The notes under the pieces are model-generated. The model was not told where the DNA came from. It did no database searches and saw only the letters and a program-made list of their open reading frames with translations. From Marinobacter sp. SS21 (GTDB lineage Bacteria > Pseudomonadota > Gammaproteobacteria > Pseudomonadales > Oleiphilaceae), in contig NZ_JAQNDA010000005.1 in assembly GCF_028369065.1 (NCBI RefSeq), positions 124,001 through 188,000 of the forward strand: a stretch of DNA of 64,000 nucleotides, written 5' to 3'. Of this stretch, positions 1-9,484 are shown in pieces. A program made the translations under genes and the position numbers. The first letter of the stretch is position 1, and every line of letters begins with the position of its first letter.

Positions 1-347
1 TGCCGGTGCTGATTGGCCAGTTGCCGGAAGAAGGCGGCCAGATGGCGGCGCCCACGCCGACGCCGGAATCCAACGCCGCGCCCCTGGGCATTGTGGTGGA
101 GCCGTTGCCGGCCAAGCTCCGGGGTACCTTGGGACTTGAGGGGGGCGTTGTGGTGGTCAACGTTGGTCGCGGTGCCGCGCTGAACGCTGGTATTCGGCCC
201 AGGGACGTAATCACCGAGCTTGATCGCAAACCCATTCGGTCCGTCGCTGACTTCAGGGCGGCAGTGCGGGCCTTGCCGGAGGGCAAAGCCGTGTCCGTCA
301 GGGTTATCCGTGAGGGTAGGGCTACCTATCTGGTGATGAAGCCCTAA
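1..347 (+). CDS. mucD: Periplasmic serine protease MucD/DegP-like, C-terminal PDZ domain (5' end outside window)
   Basis: The reading frame is open from the left edge and ends in TAA at 345-347, so only the last ~115 residues are present. They form one PDZ domain: GLEGGVVVVNV, then GIRPRDVITELDRKPI, then a closing beta strand RVIREGRATYLVMKP. This is the usual second PDZ domain of DegP/DegQ/MucD periplasmic proteases, and a Pro/Thr-rich linker (residues ~16-24) precedes it. In Pseudomonas and relatives mucD sits just upstream of lepA; here lepA follows after one inserted gene, which favours mucD over degQ. The protease domain cannot be seen. A strong terminator follows at once, so this is the end of its transcription unit. 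The PDZ call is sure; the mucD name rests on synteny. Confidence 0.85.
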   Translation, partial: PVLIGQLPEEGGQMAAPTPTPESNAAPLGIVVEPLPAKLRGTLGLEGGVVVVNVGRGAALNAGIRPRDVITELDRKPIRSVADFRAAVRALPEGKAVSVRVIREGRATYLVMKP

Positions 348-373
348 CACCAACGGATTGCGGTTTTCTCCCG

Positions 374-407
374 AACCCCGCGGGTACGACACCCCGCGGG
401 GTTTTTG
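374..407 (+). terminator. Rho-independent terminator after mucD
   Basis: A 10-bp perfect stem (374-383 with 394-403, AACCCCGCGG) with a 10-nt loop is followed by a T-run at 402-406. It lies 27 bp after the mucD stop codon. Confidence 0.9.
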
Positions 408-503
408 TTATGCTTAGGTCGTTATTCCAAGGTTCCTTATCGTCTAATTACAATTATAGAAAGCTCGGCACCTCATTCGAGGCCAAGGACTGGATGTATT
501 CTC

Positions 504-3230
504 ATGATGAACAAAAAGGACGTTCCCCTGGCGCAATTGCTCAAGTTTGGCAGCGCCTGGATCGCCTGGCTGCTGCTGGCGACCTGCATTATGGCAACCG
601 CCGTGCTGTGGCATGTGTCGGTTCGGCTGGTGGAAGATCGTACCGAGGCACGCTTTCGTACCCAATCCCTGCAATTGAAAACCGCCATCGAGGAGCGCTT
701 GCTCAATTACGAACAGGTCCTGGCTGGCTCGGCCGGCCTGTTTGCGGTAGCGCCTGAGATTGATCACACCGATTGGCACACTTACATCGAGAGTGTGGAG
801 ATCGAGCGCTACTACCCGGGTCTTCAGGGGATCGGTTTTTCCGCGCGGGTGCCCAGTGACGACGTCGTCAAACATATCAATTGGGCGCGCAGCCAGGGTA
901 TGTCCGATTATCGCATCAGCCCGCCCGGTGGTCGGAACGAATACCATCCGATCGTCTTCCTCGAACCCAGCAGCAATCAAAATCGCCGAGCCCACGGCTA
1001 CGATGCCTTCAGCGAGCCGGTACATCGCCTGGCGATGGAGCGCGCCCGAGACACCGGCGTGCCCATGGTCACCGGCAAGCTGGTGCTGGTGCAGGAAGAG
1101 GTGGCAGAGGATCAGGCGGGCTTCCTGATGTACTACCCGGTCTACCAGGGCGGCGAGGTTCCCGCCAGTTTGACCGAGCGACGCATGTTGCTACGCGGGT
1201 TTGTGTTCAGCGCCTTCCGGATGAACAACCTGGTGGACGGCATCGTGGGGCTCATCTCACCCTTTCTGGACGTCCGCATCTATGACAACGACGACATCAG
1301 TCGGGACGCCCTGATGTACGGCTCCAACCTCGGCTCCCTGGACAACGACTACAGTTTTGAGAAAACCCAGAGCATCTCTCACGGTGGCCGTACCTGGCTG
1401 CTTCAGACTCGCTCCACGCCGGCATTCGACTACCTGGCCTCGGACCCCCGGCCAACCATCGTGCTCGGTGCTGGCCTGCTAATCAGTGTATTGATGTTTG
1501 CCTTTGCCCTGGTGCTGTTGCGTTCGCGCTTGCTGGCACAAATGAGTGCGGGGCGTTATCGGGCGATCACCGAGGGCGCGGCTAACGTCACTCTGGTGCT
1601 CGACAGTCATGGCGGCCCGCTGTACGCCAGCCCCTCCTGCAAGGAAATTCTTGGCTTCGACGCGGTGCAGGTGCGAGATATGGCGCTGGAAAGCATCGTT
1701 CACGGCGATGACTGGTCGCAATTGCAGGCGGGCTTCGATGATGCCATGCGTCAACCGGGCGCCCAGATGTCGCTCGTCAGGGCACGGGTGCGCGATGCCG
1801 GGGGCGCCTGGCGGGATATGGAGGGAACCTTCACCTCGATGCTGGATGTGCCCGGGGTCAGCGGCGTGGTGCTGAGCCTGCGGGATCTGACCCAGCTCAA
1901 GGCGGCCCAGTCTGAGCTGCACCGGCTGGCGTTCTATGATCCGCTCACCGGGCTCGCCAACCGACAACTGTTCCGGGACCGGCTGACTCATGTCGTCCGG
2001 CGGTGCAAGCGCACCGAGGAACCCGCGGCACTGATGTTCCTGGATCTCGACGGCTTCAAGCGCATTAACGATACCCTGGGGCACGACGCAGGCGATGAGC
2101 TGTTGCAGCAAGTGGCACGCTGGTTGACTGGTTGTGTCCGAGAGGAAGACTCGGTGGCGCGCATGGGTGGGGATGAATTCGTGGTGTTGTTGTCGCGGAT
2201 CAGCGGCCCCGACGCCGTCGCCAAAGTGGCGGAAACCATCCTGCGCAGGCTGTGCCAGCGAGTCCGGCTGAATGAGCATGAAATCGGTGTCACGGTCAGT
2301 ATCGGTATCACCATGATTCCACACGACAGCGAAGATCCGGGTGTGCTGATGAAGTATGCGGATCTGGCCATGTACCGGGCCAAGGAATGCGGCCGCAACA
2401 ACTTCCAGTTCTTCACGCCGGCAATGAACATCAAGGCGGCACGCCGCCTGCTGCAGCAGGAAGAGCTTGCCGCGGCTCTGGAGGCCGAGCGGTTCGTGCT
2501 GCACTACCAGCCCAAGGTGGATCTGGCCACCGAACGGGTGCTTGGGGTTGAGGCGTTCTTGCGCTGGCAGCACCCTGAAAAGGGGTTGGTATCGGCGCAG
2601 CAGTTTATCAATCTGGCGGAGGAAACCGGCCTGATCATCCGGCTGGGAGAAATCGCCTTGCGACAGGCGTGCATCCAGATTCAGGCCTTGGAGCGGGCCG
2701 GCTTCGAAGAGCTTAGGGTGGCGGTGAACCTGTCGGTGAAACAGGTGATGGAATCAGGATTCCTCGACATGTTTCGTCAGGTGGTCACCGAAACCGGTGT
2801 GGCGCCGGAGCGATTGGAGCTGGAAATGCCGGCGGAATTACTGAATGAGGAGCCGCGCAAGCTCAGAGAACTGCTGGGGGCGTTGCACGACATCGGCGTC
2901 TGTCTGATCCTGGACGATTTTGGCACCGGCTCCTGCTCGCTGGCGGCGCTGCAGCAATTGCCGTTGGATGTCGTCAAGATCGATCACTGTTTCATTCGTG
3001 ATATCCCCTACAACGTCAGTGCGACCGATGTGACCTCGGCGGTCATCGCGCTGGCGCGCAAGCTTCACCTGACGGTGGTTGCCGAGGGTGTGGAAACGCC
3101 GCAGCAGCTCAGTTTCCTGAAGAATGCGGGGTGTGCCCAGTGTCAGGGCAACCTGTTCAGCTACCCGCTGGATGAGGATGCGCTGATTGGCTTCCTGGTG
3201 CGCCAGTACGAACGCCCGCTGATTTCATGA
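504..3230 (+). CDS. Membrane CHASE-PAS-GGDEF-EAL c-di-GMP turnover protein
   Basis: About 908 residues. Order: membrane helix (~17-37), periplasmic CHASE domain (~70-260), second helix (~320-340), PAS (~350-460), GGDEF (~475-635), EAL (~655-900). The cyclase motif GGDEF is intact (RMGGDEFVVLL), so diguanylate cyclase activity is possible. The EAL signature reads EAF. DDFGTG, the Lys of VVKID and EGVET are present, but the usual TES stretch reads PAE and QGY reads QGN, so phosphodiesterase activity is uncertain. CHASE domains sense small ligands outside the cytoplasm. The ATG at 504 (or 507) is preferred: a longer frame would start inside the preceding terminator. The gene is an insertion in the conserved mucD-lepA order and stands alone. 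Confidence 0.88.
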   Translation: MMNKKDVPLAQLLKFGSAWIAWLLLATCIMATAVLWHVSVRLVEDRTEARFRTQSLQLKTAIEERLLNYEQVLAGSAGLFAVAPEIDHTDWHTYIESVEIERYYPGLQGIGFSARVPSDDVVKHINWARSQGMSDYRISPPGGRNEYHPIVFLEPSSNQNRRAHGYDAFSEPVHRLAMERARDTGVPMVTGKLVLVQEEVAEDQAGFLMYYPVYQGGEVPASLTERRMLLRGFVFSAFRMNNLVDGIVGLISPFLDVRIYDNDDISRDALMYGSNLGSLDNDYSFEKTQSISHGGRTWLLQTRSTPAFDYLASDPRPTIVLGAGLLISVLMFAFALVLLRSRLLAQMSAGRYRAITEGAANVTLVLDSHGGPLYASPSCKEILGFDAVQVRDMALESIVHGDDWSQLQAGFDDAMRQPGAQMSLVRARVRDAGGAWRDMEGTFTSMLDVPGVSGVVLSLRDLTQLKAAQSELHRLAFYDPLTGLANRQLFRDRLTHVVRRCKRTEEPAALMFLDLDGFKRINDTLGHDAGDELLQQVARWLTGCVREEDSVARMGGDEFVVLLSRISGPDAVAKVAETILRRLCQRVRLNEHEIGVTVSIGITMIPHDSEDPGVLMKYADLAMYRAKECGRNNFQFFTPAMNIKAARRLLQQEELAAALEAERFVLHYQPKVDLATERVLGVEAFLRWQHPEKGLVSAQQFINLAEETGLIIRLGEIALRQACIQIQALERAGFEELRVAVNLSVKQVMESGFLDMFRQVVTETGVAPERLELEMPAELLNEEPRKLRELLGALHDIGVCLILDDFGTGSCSLAALQQLPLDVVKIDHCFIRDIPYNVSATDVTSAVIALARKLHLTVVAEGVETPQQLSFLKNAGCAQCQGNLFSYPLDEDALIGFLVRQYERPLIS

Positions 3231-3378
3231 TCATGGCATTGCGGGCCGGTAACCGGTAGAATCACGGCGTTGCTGCGCCTGGTGGCTGATTGCGCGGACA
3301 CGCTTGTACGAGCGTCGTTACGCCGATGCTCGCACATTCAGGATTGAGTTTTTCGTCTTACGTGAGTACCCATTGTCC

Positions 3379-5181
3379 GTGACTGATCTTAGCCGAATCC
3401 GCAATTTTTCAATCATCGCTCATATTGACCACGGCAAATCCACCCTTGCCGACCGCTTCATCCAAACCTGTGGCGGACTCAGCGACCGGGAAATGGCAGA
3501 GCAGGTGCTGGATTCCATGGACCTGGAGCGGGAGCGGGGCATTACCATCAAGGCCCAGAGCGTAACGCTCAAGTACACCGCCCGGGATGGCAATGAATAC
3601 AAGTTGAATTTCATCGACACGCCCGGTCACGTCGATTTCTCCTATGAAGTGTCCCGTTCGCTGTATGCCTGTGAAGGCGCCTTGTTGGTGGTGGATGCCG
3701 GGCAAGGCGTCGAGGCACAGTCGGTGGCGAACTGTTATACCGCCATCGAACAGGGCCTCGAGGTGGTGCCGGTGCTGAATAAGATGGACCTGCCCCAGGC
3801 GGAGCCCGAACGGGTCGCCCAGGAAATTGAAGACATCATCGGGATCGAAGCGGCCGACGCGGTGCGTTGCAGCGCCAAGAGCGGTCTGGGGGTCGAAGAT
3901 GTACTGGAAGACCTGATCAAGCGGATTCCACCGCCGGAAGGGGATACCGAGGCGCCGCTTAAGGCCCTCATCATCGATTCCTGGTTCGATAACTACCTGG
4001 GCGTGGTGTCGCTGGTGCGGGTTACCCAGGGCCGACTGAAGAAAGGCGACAAGATTGTGATCAAGTCCACCGGTCGGGCCTGGAGCGCCGACAGGGTGGG
4101 CATCTTCACGCCCAAGCTGACCGATACCGGCGAGCTTGGTACCGGTGACGTTGGTTTTGTCGTGGCCGGCATCAAGGACATTCACGGGGCGCCGGTGGGC
4201 GACACCATTGTCCATCAGAAGTACGCCGACGATACCGCGGCACTGCCGGGGTTCCAGAAGGTCAAGCCCCAGGTTTATGCCGGCTTGTTCCCCATCCGCT
4301 CCGACGACTACGACGATTTCCGCGACGCCCTCGAGAAGCTGACCCTGAACGACGCCTCGCTGTTCTTCGAACCTGAGAATTCCGACGCCCTCGGGTTTGG
4401 CTTCCGCTGCGGGTTCCTGGGCATGCTCCACATGGAGATCATCCAGGAACGCCTGGAGCGGGAGTACGATATGGAACTGATCACCACCGCCCCGACGGTT
4501 ATCTATGAGGTGGTCACCAAACAGGGTGAGACCCTGTCGGTAGACAACCCGTCGCGGTTGCCGGATATTGGTTCCGTCGAGGAGATGCGCGAACCGATTG
4601 TGGAAGCGAATATCCTGGTGCCGCAGGAGCATCTGGGTAACGTAATCGCCTTGTGCGAGGAGAAGCGGGGCGTACAGAAGAACATGCACTTCCTCTCCAA
4701 TCAGGTCCAGCTGACCTATGAGCTGCCGATGGCCGAGGTGGTGCTGGATTTCTTCGACCGTATCAAGTCGGCCAGCCGTGGCTTTGCCTCCCTGGATTAT
4801 CATTTTGTCCGTTTCCAGCCCGCCAACCTGGTCCGGCTGGATGTGTTGATCAACGGTGACCGGGTCGACGCGCTGGCGCTGATCGTCCACAAGGAACAGT
4901 CCCATTACCGTGGTCGGGCGCTGGTGGAAAAGATGAAGGAACTGATCCCGCGGCAGATGTTCGATATCGCGATTCAGGCGGCCATTGGCACCCAGGTGGT
5001 GTCCCGGGTTACGGTCAAGGCGTTGCGAAAGAACGTGACCGCCAAGTGTTACGGTGGCGACGTCAGCCGGAAGAAGAAACTGCTACAGAAGCAGAAAGAA
5101 GGTAAAAAACGGATGAAGCAGCTGGGTAACGTTGAAGTGCCTCAAGAAGCGTTCCTTGCCGTCTTGAAAGTGGATAACTAA
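3379..5181 (+). CDS. lepA: Elongation factor 4 (LepA), ribosomal back-translocating GTPase
   Basis: Translational GTPase of 600 residues, the family length. From the GTG at 3379 it begins [21 protein letters not shown]1 is AHIDHGKST (14-22), G3 DTPGHVDF, G4 NKMD. The C-terminal LepA domain ends in the basic tail [20 protein letters not shown]. LepA acts on stalled or mistranslocated ribosomes. An upstream in-frame start at 3304 would add 25 residues absent from the family, so the GTG at 3379 was chosen; a TTG at 3373 is also possible. lepB follows after 9 bp, as in the usual lepA-lepB operon. Confidence 0.97.
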   Translation: MTDLSRIRNFSIIAHIDHGKSTLADRFIQTCGGLSDREMAEQVLDSMDLERERGITIKAQSVTLKYTARDGNEYKLNFIDTPGHVDFSYEVSRSLYACEGALLVVDAGQGVEAQSVANCYTAIEQGLEVVPVLNKMDLPQAEPERVAQEIEDIIGIEAADAVRCSAKSGLGVEDVLEDLIKRIPPPEGDTEAPLKALIIDSWFDNYLGVVSLVRVTQGRLKKGDKIVIKSTGRAWSADRVGIFTPKLTDTGELGTGDVGFVVAGIKDIHGAPVGDTIVHQKYADDTAALPGFQKVKPQVYAGLFPIRSDDYDDFRDALEKLTLNDASLFFEPENSDALGFGFRCGFLGMLHMEIIQERLEREYDMELITTAPTVIYEVVTKQGETLSVDNPSRLPDIGSVEEMREPIVEANILVPQEHLGNVIALCEEKRGVQKNMHFLSNQVQLTYELPMAEVVLDFFDRIKSASRGFASLDYHFVRFQPANLVRLDVLINGDRVDALALIVHKEQSHYRGRALVEKMKELIPRQMFDIAIQAAIGTQVVSRVTVKALRKNVTAKCYGGDVSRKKKLLQKQKEGKKRMKQLGNVEVPQEAFLAVLKVDN

Positions 5182-5190
5182 GGCTCTTCA

Positions 5191-5991
5191 ATGGACATCA
5201 ATTTCCCTCTGATTCTGGTTGTGTTGACGTTTTCCACCGGACTGATCTGGTTGCTGGATGTGCTGTTTCTCCGCGCCCGACGTCTTGCTGGTCAGGCTGG
5301 CGAGAGCGTTGCCACGGGTGAGGAGACGGGTGCGGCCGAAGCAGAACCGAGGGAACCGTACCTGATAGATCTGAGCCGCTCGTTCTTCCCGGTACTGGCC
5401 ATCGTGTTGGTGTTGCGGTCGTTTCTGGTGGAACCCTTTACGATTCCCTCCGGCTCCATGCTGCCAACCCTGGAGGTGGATGACTTTATCCTGGTGAACA
5501 AATACGCCTATGGCCTGCGCCTGCCGGTGATAGGTACCAAAATTTTGGATATCGGCGATCCCCAACGTGGTGACGTCATGGTGTTCAAATTCCCGGAAGA
5601 CGGCGAAACCAATTATATTAAACGGGTTGTTGGTTTGCCCGGCGACCATATCCGTTATCGCGATAAGACTCTGTACGTTAACGGCGAGGAGGTGGGCAGC
5701 CAGTTTGTTGCCAAGCTTCCGCCGGTTGAACTGCGCAGGGAACAGCTTGGCGAGGTCGAACACGACATCTTCCTGACCCTGGGCCGTCAGAGCGCTGCCG
5801 GAGAAGGGGAGTGGATCGTACCGGAGAACCATTATTTCATGATGGGTGATAACCGGGACAACAGTAACGACAGTCGGTTCTGGGGCACGGTGCCCGACGA
5901 ACTGGTGGTGGGCAAGGCATTTGCCATCTGGATGCACTGGAAGTCCCTGACCAGCCTGCCCACCTTTGACCGGGCCGGTCGCATCGAATAA
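5191..5991 (+). CDS. lepB: Signal peptidase I
   Basis: 266 residues. Two N-terminal membrane segments (about 4-27 and 66-80) anchor the enzyme with its catalytic domain in the periplasm, where it removes signal peptides from exported proteins. The catalytic pair is visible: Ser89 in PSGSMLPTL and Lys144 in NYIKRVVGLPGD. The conserved MMGDNRDNSNDSRFWG box follows. It is 9 bp after lepA, probably cotranscribed and perhaps translationally linked. Confidence 0.97.
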   Translation: MDINFPLILVVLTFSTGLIWLLDVLFLRARRLAGQAGESVATGEETGAAEAEPREPYLIDLSRSFFPVLAIVLVLRSFLVEPFTIPSGSMLPTLEVDDFILVNKYAYGLRLPVIGTKILDIGDPQRGDVMVFKFPEDGETNYIKRVVGLPGDHIRYRDKTLYVNGEEVGSQFVAKLPPVELRREQLGEVEHDIFLTLGRQSAAGEGEWIVPENHYFMMGDNRDNSNDSRFWGTVPDELVVGKAFAIWMHWKSLTSLPTFDRAGRIE

Positions 5992-6015
5992 ACCTCTGCA
6001 GAAGGCGTGCAAACC

Positions 6016-6405
6016 ATGAGAAGAAGTGGCCGTTCCCATATTGGCAATCAGCGCGGTGCCTCCACCATCACCATGCTGGTGATGGTTCTGTTTTTTGGTG
6101 CACTGTTGACCCTGCTTGTGAAAGTCGGGCCGTTCTACCTGGATGACCTGACCATCCAGGAGGCCGTGGAAAGTCTGGACGGCACCGAAGGCCTGTCCAG
6201 AATGGGGCCGGCGCAGGTGATGTCGCTGATCAACAAACGCCTGACGGTCAATAATGTGCGCAGTCTTGACCCTGAAAGTTTCAAGATTGAAAAGAATGGC
6301 GAGCTGGTCATCATCAAGCTGGTTTACGAGAAGCGTACCAACCTCTTCCGCAATCTGGATGCGGTTGTCAGTTTTAATCATGAGTATGAGATGAAGGGCC
6401 AGTGA
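6016..6405 (+). CDS. DUF4845 small membrane protein
   Basis: 129 residues from the ATG at 6016, which has an AGAAGG sequence ~11 bp upstream; a GTG at 6007 is the alternative. One hydrophobic segment (about 19-40, [19 protein letters not shown]) follows the RGAST motif, giving a type IV pilin-like N-terminus, and a small alpha/beta domain follows. The same gene lies between lepB and rnc in Pseudomonas (DUF4845 family); its function is not known. Its TGA overlaps the GTG of rnc, which suggests translational coupling. Confidence 0.85.
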   Translation: MRRSGRSHIGNQRGASTITMLVMVLFFGALLTLLVKVGPFYLDDLTIQEAVESLDGTEGLSRMGPAQVMSLINKRLTVNNVRSLDPESFKIEKNGELVIIKLVYEKRTNLFRNLDAVVSFNHEYEMKGQ

Positions 6406-7091
6406 GTTCGCAACCAGACCTGGAACGGTTACAACGGCGTATCGGCTACCAGTTCAAGCAGTCAGAGCATTTGCTCCTGGCATTGACCCACCGCAGCTAC
6501 GGCAATCAGAACAATGAGCGGTTGGAGTTTCTTGGAGACTCCATCGTCAACATGGTGATTGCGGAGCACCTGTTTGTTCAGTTCGAGAAAGCCCGGGAGG
6601 GGCAGCTCAGCCGACTGCGTGCCCGGATGGTCAAGGGTGTGACCCTTGCGGAAATCGGCCGCGAGTTTGAGCTGGGCAAGTTTCTTCGCCTTGGCTCCGG
6701 TGAGCTGAAGAGCGGCGGCTACCGCCGTGATTCCATCCTGGCGGACACGGTGGAATCGATTATCGGCGCCATCTACCTCGACAGCGATTTCGATACCTGT
6801 CGGAGCCTGGTGTTAAGCTGGTTTGAGCAGCGTCTGCAGAACCTGAACCTGCAGGATACCCAGAAAGACCCCAAGACCCGGCTACAGGAGTATCTGCAGT
6901 CGAGGCAGTTTCCATTGCCCCGGTACGAGGTGATTTCGGTAGATGGCGAGGCCCATGCCCAGACCTTTCATGTATCCTGTAATCTGCCGTCGCTGGACCG
7001 CACCACCACTGGGGTGGGCAGCAGCCGTCGGTTGGCAGAGCAACAGGCTGCCCGCAGTGCCCTGAAAGCCTTGGGCGTGGAGAACGACTAG
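6402..7091 (+). CDS. rnc: Ribonuclease III
   Basis: 229 residues. Processes double-stranded RNA, including rRNA precursors. The catalytic domain has [11 protein letters not shown] with metal ligands Glu42 and Asp46, and a second acidic pair Asp115/Glu118 in [14 protein letters not shown] double-stranded RNA-binding domain follows (about 155-226, ending [16 protein letters not shown]). The start is GTG and overlaps the DUF4845 stop by 4 bp. era follows after 2 bp, the standard rnc-era pair. Confidence 0.97.
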   Translation: MSSQPDLERLQRRIGYQFKQSEHLLLALTHRSYGNQNNERLEFLGDSIVNMVIAEHLFVQFEKAREGQLSRLRARMVKGVTLAEIGREFELGKFLRLGSGELKSGGYRRDSILADTVESIIGAIYLDSDFDTCRSLVLSWFEQRLQNLNLQDTQKDPKTRLQEYLQSRQFPLPRYEVISVDGEAHAQTFHVSCNLPSLDRTTTGVGSSRRLAEQQAARSALKALGVEND

Positions 7092-7093
7092 CG

Positions 7094-8008
7094 ATGGATA
7101 TTACCCGTCCGAATGACCCTGACAGCCGTTGTGGCTTCGTTGCCATAGTGGGGCGGCCCAATGTGGGTAAATCAACCCTGCTCAATCACATTCTTGGCCA
7201 GAAGCTGAGCATCACCTCCCGTAAGCCTCAGACCACCCGGCATCAGGTGTTGGGGATCAAGACCCTGGGGCCGGTGCAGACCATTTACGTCGACACGCCA
7301 GGTATGCATGAGGATGAGCCGAGGGCGTTGAATCGATACATGAACAAGGCGGCCAGTTCTGCGTTGGTGGATGTCGATGTGGTGATTTTCGTAGTGGACT
7401 ACATGGCCTGGACCACCGCGGATGAGCTGGTGCTGGCCAAGCTGGCCAAGCTGAAATGCCCGGTGATTCTCGCCGTCAACAAGGTGGATAAGGCGGAAAA
7501 GCGCGAGACGCTGTTGCCTCATCTTGACGCCTTGTCGAAGAAACGGGAATTTGCCGAAATCATCCCGCTCTCGGCGCTGCGGGGGCAGAACCTGAAGCCT
7601 CTGGAAGAGGCGGTTGGCCGCTTCCTGCCCGAGAGCATCCATTACTACCCCGACGATCAGATCACTGACCGGAGCGAGCGCTTTCTGGCGGCTGAAATTG
7701 TGCGGGAGAAAATCACCCGTCAGCTGGGTGCGGAGCTGCCTTACTCGGCCGCCGTCGAAATCGAGGAGTTTCGCCGGCAAGGCGCCACCTTGCATATCTC
7801 GGCGCTGATTCTGGTGGAGCGCAATGGTCAGAAGAAGATCATCATCGGTGACAAGGGCGAGCGCATGCGACGGATCGGCCAGGAAGCCCGAAAGGACATG
7901 GAACAGCTGTTTGACAGCAAGATCATGCTGCGGCTGTGGGTCAAGGTGAAGCGTGGCTGGGCCGATAGCGACCGGGCCCTGAAGAGCCTGGGCATGAACG
8001 ACTTCTGA
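7094..8008 (+). CDS. era: GTPase Era, 30S ribosome assembly
   Basis: 304 residues. GTPase motifs: GRPNVGKST (20-28), DTPG (67-70), NKVD (129-132). The C-terminal KH RNA-binding domain ends [17 protein letters not shown]. Era binds 16S rRNA near its 3' end during small-subunit maturation. It sits in the rnc-era-recO-pdxJ cluster; recO starts 7 bp after its stop. Confidence 0.97.
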   Translation: MDITRPNDPDSRCGFVAIVGRPNVGKSTLLNHILGQKLSITSRKPQTTRHQVLGIKTLGPVQTIYVDTPGMHEDEPRALNRYMNKAASSALVDVDVVIFVVDYMAWTTADELVLAKLAKLKCPVILAVNKVDKAEKRETLLPHLDALSKKREFAEIIPLSALRGQNLKPLEEAVGRFLPESIHYYPDDQITDRSERFLAAEIVREKITRQLGAELPYSAAVEIEEFRRQGATLHISALILVERNGQKKIIIGDKGERMRRIGQEARKDMEQLFDSKIMLRLWVKVKRGWADSDRALKSLGMNDF

Positions 8009-8015
8009 GTCACCC

Positions 8016-8723
8016 ATGTCCCGGCCCCTATATGACGAACCGGCCTACGTCCTGCATCGTCGTCCTTACCGGGATTCCAGCCTGTTGGTCGATTTGTTCT
8101 CCCTCAACGGCGGCCGCCTGACGGTGGTTGCCAGAGGGGCAAATTCGCCGAAAAGCCCGCTCAAGGCACAGCTCCAGCCTTTTCAGCCGTTGTTGGTGGA
8201 CTGGCAGGGCCGGAACGAACTCAAGACCTTGCTCCGGGCGGAAGTCCGCAGCGCGCCTGCCATCAAGGGCACTCTTCAGCTCTACAGCGGCCTCTACCTG
8301 AACGAACTGCTGCAGCGTATCCTGCCTTCAGGGGACCCTTATCCCGAGCTGTTCGCCGCTTATATCGACGTGCTCAACGCGCTGGCGAGCAGCGTCGATG
8401 TGGAGCCGTTGTTGCGCCGTTTTGAGCGTACCTTTGCCCAGGTGTTGGGGGTTGGCTTCGAGTGGGACCAGGCCAACGATGCCGGTGTGCCGGTCGAGTC
8501 CCAACGTCGCTATGGCTATGACCCGGAGCAGGGGATCGTGCGGGGGGCCAGCGAGACAGTGCGGTTACGGGAGCTTTCAGGGCAAACGCTGCTGCGCTTG
8601 GCCGCGGGCGACTATCAGTCGCCGGACTGCCGGCAGATGGCGAAACGGGTGATGCGGGTGTTGATCGACCATTTGTTGCAGGGGCGGCCATTGCACAGTC
8701 GCGCCCTGTTCCGCAAAGGCTGA
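8016..8723 (+). CDS. recO: DNA repair protein RecO
   Basis: 235 residues. An N-terminal OB-fold begins [19 protein letters not shown] and contains the [11 protein letters not shown] strand; a helical C-terminal domain follows. RecO works with RecR to load RecA on SSB-coated gaps. No zinc-binding cysteines are visible, as is common in gammaproteobacterial members. Its place between era and pdxJ supports the call. Confidence 0.94.
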   Translation: MSRPLYDEPAYVLHRRPYRDSSLLVDLFSLNGGRLTVVARGANSPKSPLKAQLQPFQPLLVDWQGRNELKTLLRAEVRSAPAIKGTLQLYSGLYLNELLQRILPSGDPYPELFAAYIDVLNALASSVDVEPLLRRFERTFAQVLGVGFEWDQANDAGVPVESQRRYGYDPEQGIVRGASETVRLRELSGQTLLRLAAGDYQSPDCRQMAKRVMRVLIDHLLQGRPLHSRALFRKG

Positions 8724-8733
8724 GGAGAGCGTA

Positions 8734-9474
8734 ATGAAGCACAGAGTATTGTTGGGGGTGAATGTGGATCACGTGGCGACCCTGCGTCAGGCCCGTGGAA
8801 CCCGTTATCCAGACCCGGTTCAGGCGGCACTGTTGGCGGAAGAAGCCGGAGCCGATGGCATTACGATTCATCCCCGGGAAGACCGCCGCCACATTCAGGA
8901 CCGCGACGTACTGATGTTGCGAGAGATGCTCAATAGCAAAATGAATCTGGAAATGGCGGTAACCGATGCCATGCTGGCGTTCGCTGAGCAGGTTCGGCCC
9001 CATTGCGTGTGCCTGGTGCCCGAGAAACGGGAGGAGCTGACTACCGAAGGTGGGCTGGACGTGAAGGGGCAGGAGGCGCGGGTGGCCAAGGCCTGTGAAC
9101 GCCTGGCCCGGATTGGCGCGGAGGTGTCCCTGTTCATCGACCCGGACCGGGAGCAGATCGATGCGGCGGTGCGTTGTGGCGCGCCGGTGGTGGAACTGCA
9201 CACCGGTGAGTATGCCGAAGCAGAAGATGCCGAGTCGATTGAGGCGAGCTTCCAGGCGCTGGTGGATGCCGTCGGGTACGCCCGGAGTCAGGGGTTGGTG
9301 GTCAATGCCGGTCACGGCCTGCATTACCATAATACCGAGCGGGTGGCGGCCATTCCCGGCATCAATGAGCTGAATATTGGTCACAGCATCATTGCCCGGG
9401 CGGTGTTCACCGGGCTGAAGGCGGCAGTCGAGGACATGCGCCGTATTCTCGACCGGGCTCGGGGGCTGGCGTAA
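8734..9474 (+). CDS. pdxJ: Pyridoxine 5'-phosphate synthase
   Basis: 246 residues, the family length. It condenses 3-amino-2-oxopropyl phosphate with deoxyxylulose 5-phosphate in vitamin B6 synthesis. Seen: start region [29 protein letters not shown], the catalytic-Glu region [21 protein letters not shown], and the C-terminal [10 protein letters not shown] and [12 protein letters not shown]. It is the last gene of the lepA-pdxJ run and meets gacS tail to tail, only 10 bp apart. Confidence 0.97.
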   Translation: MKHRVLLGVNVDHVATLRQARGTRYPDPVQAALLAEEAGADGITIHPREDRRHIQDRDVLMLREMLNSKMNLEMAVTDAMLAFAEQVRPHCVCLVPEKREELTTEGGLDVKGQEARVAKACERLARIGAEVSLFIDPDREQIDAAVRCGAPVVELHTGEYAEAEDAESIEASFQALVDAVGYARSQGLVVNAGHGLHYHNTERVAAIPGINELNIGHSIIARAVFTGLKAAVEDMRRILDRARGLA

Positions 9475-9484
9475 GCCGTTGCCG

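Noticed and set aside
6..347. GTG at position 6 as the start of a small PDZ protein
   Set aside because: The frame is open to the window edge and PDZ is normally the end of a larger protease; the gene is cut by the window.
3239..3262. TTGCGG and TAGAAT as a lepA promoter
   Set aside because: Spacing of 12 bp is not compatible with sigma-70.
3409..4905. Long open frame (498 codons) antisense to lepA
   Set aside because: Shadow of the lepA codon bias; His/Gln/Val-rich product with no motif, inside a universally conserved gene.
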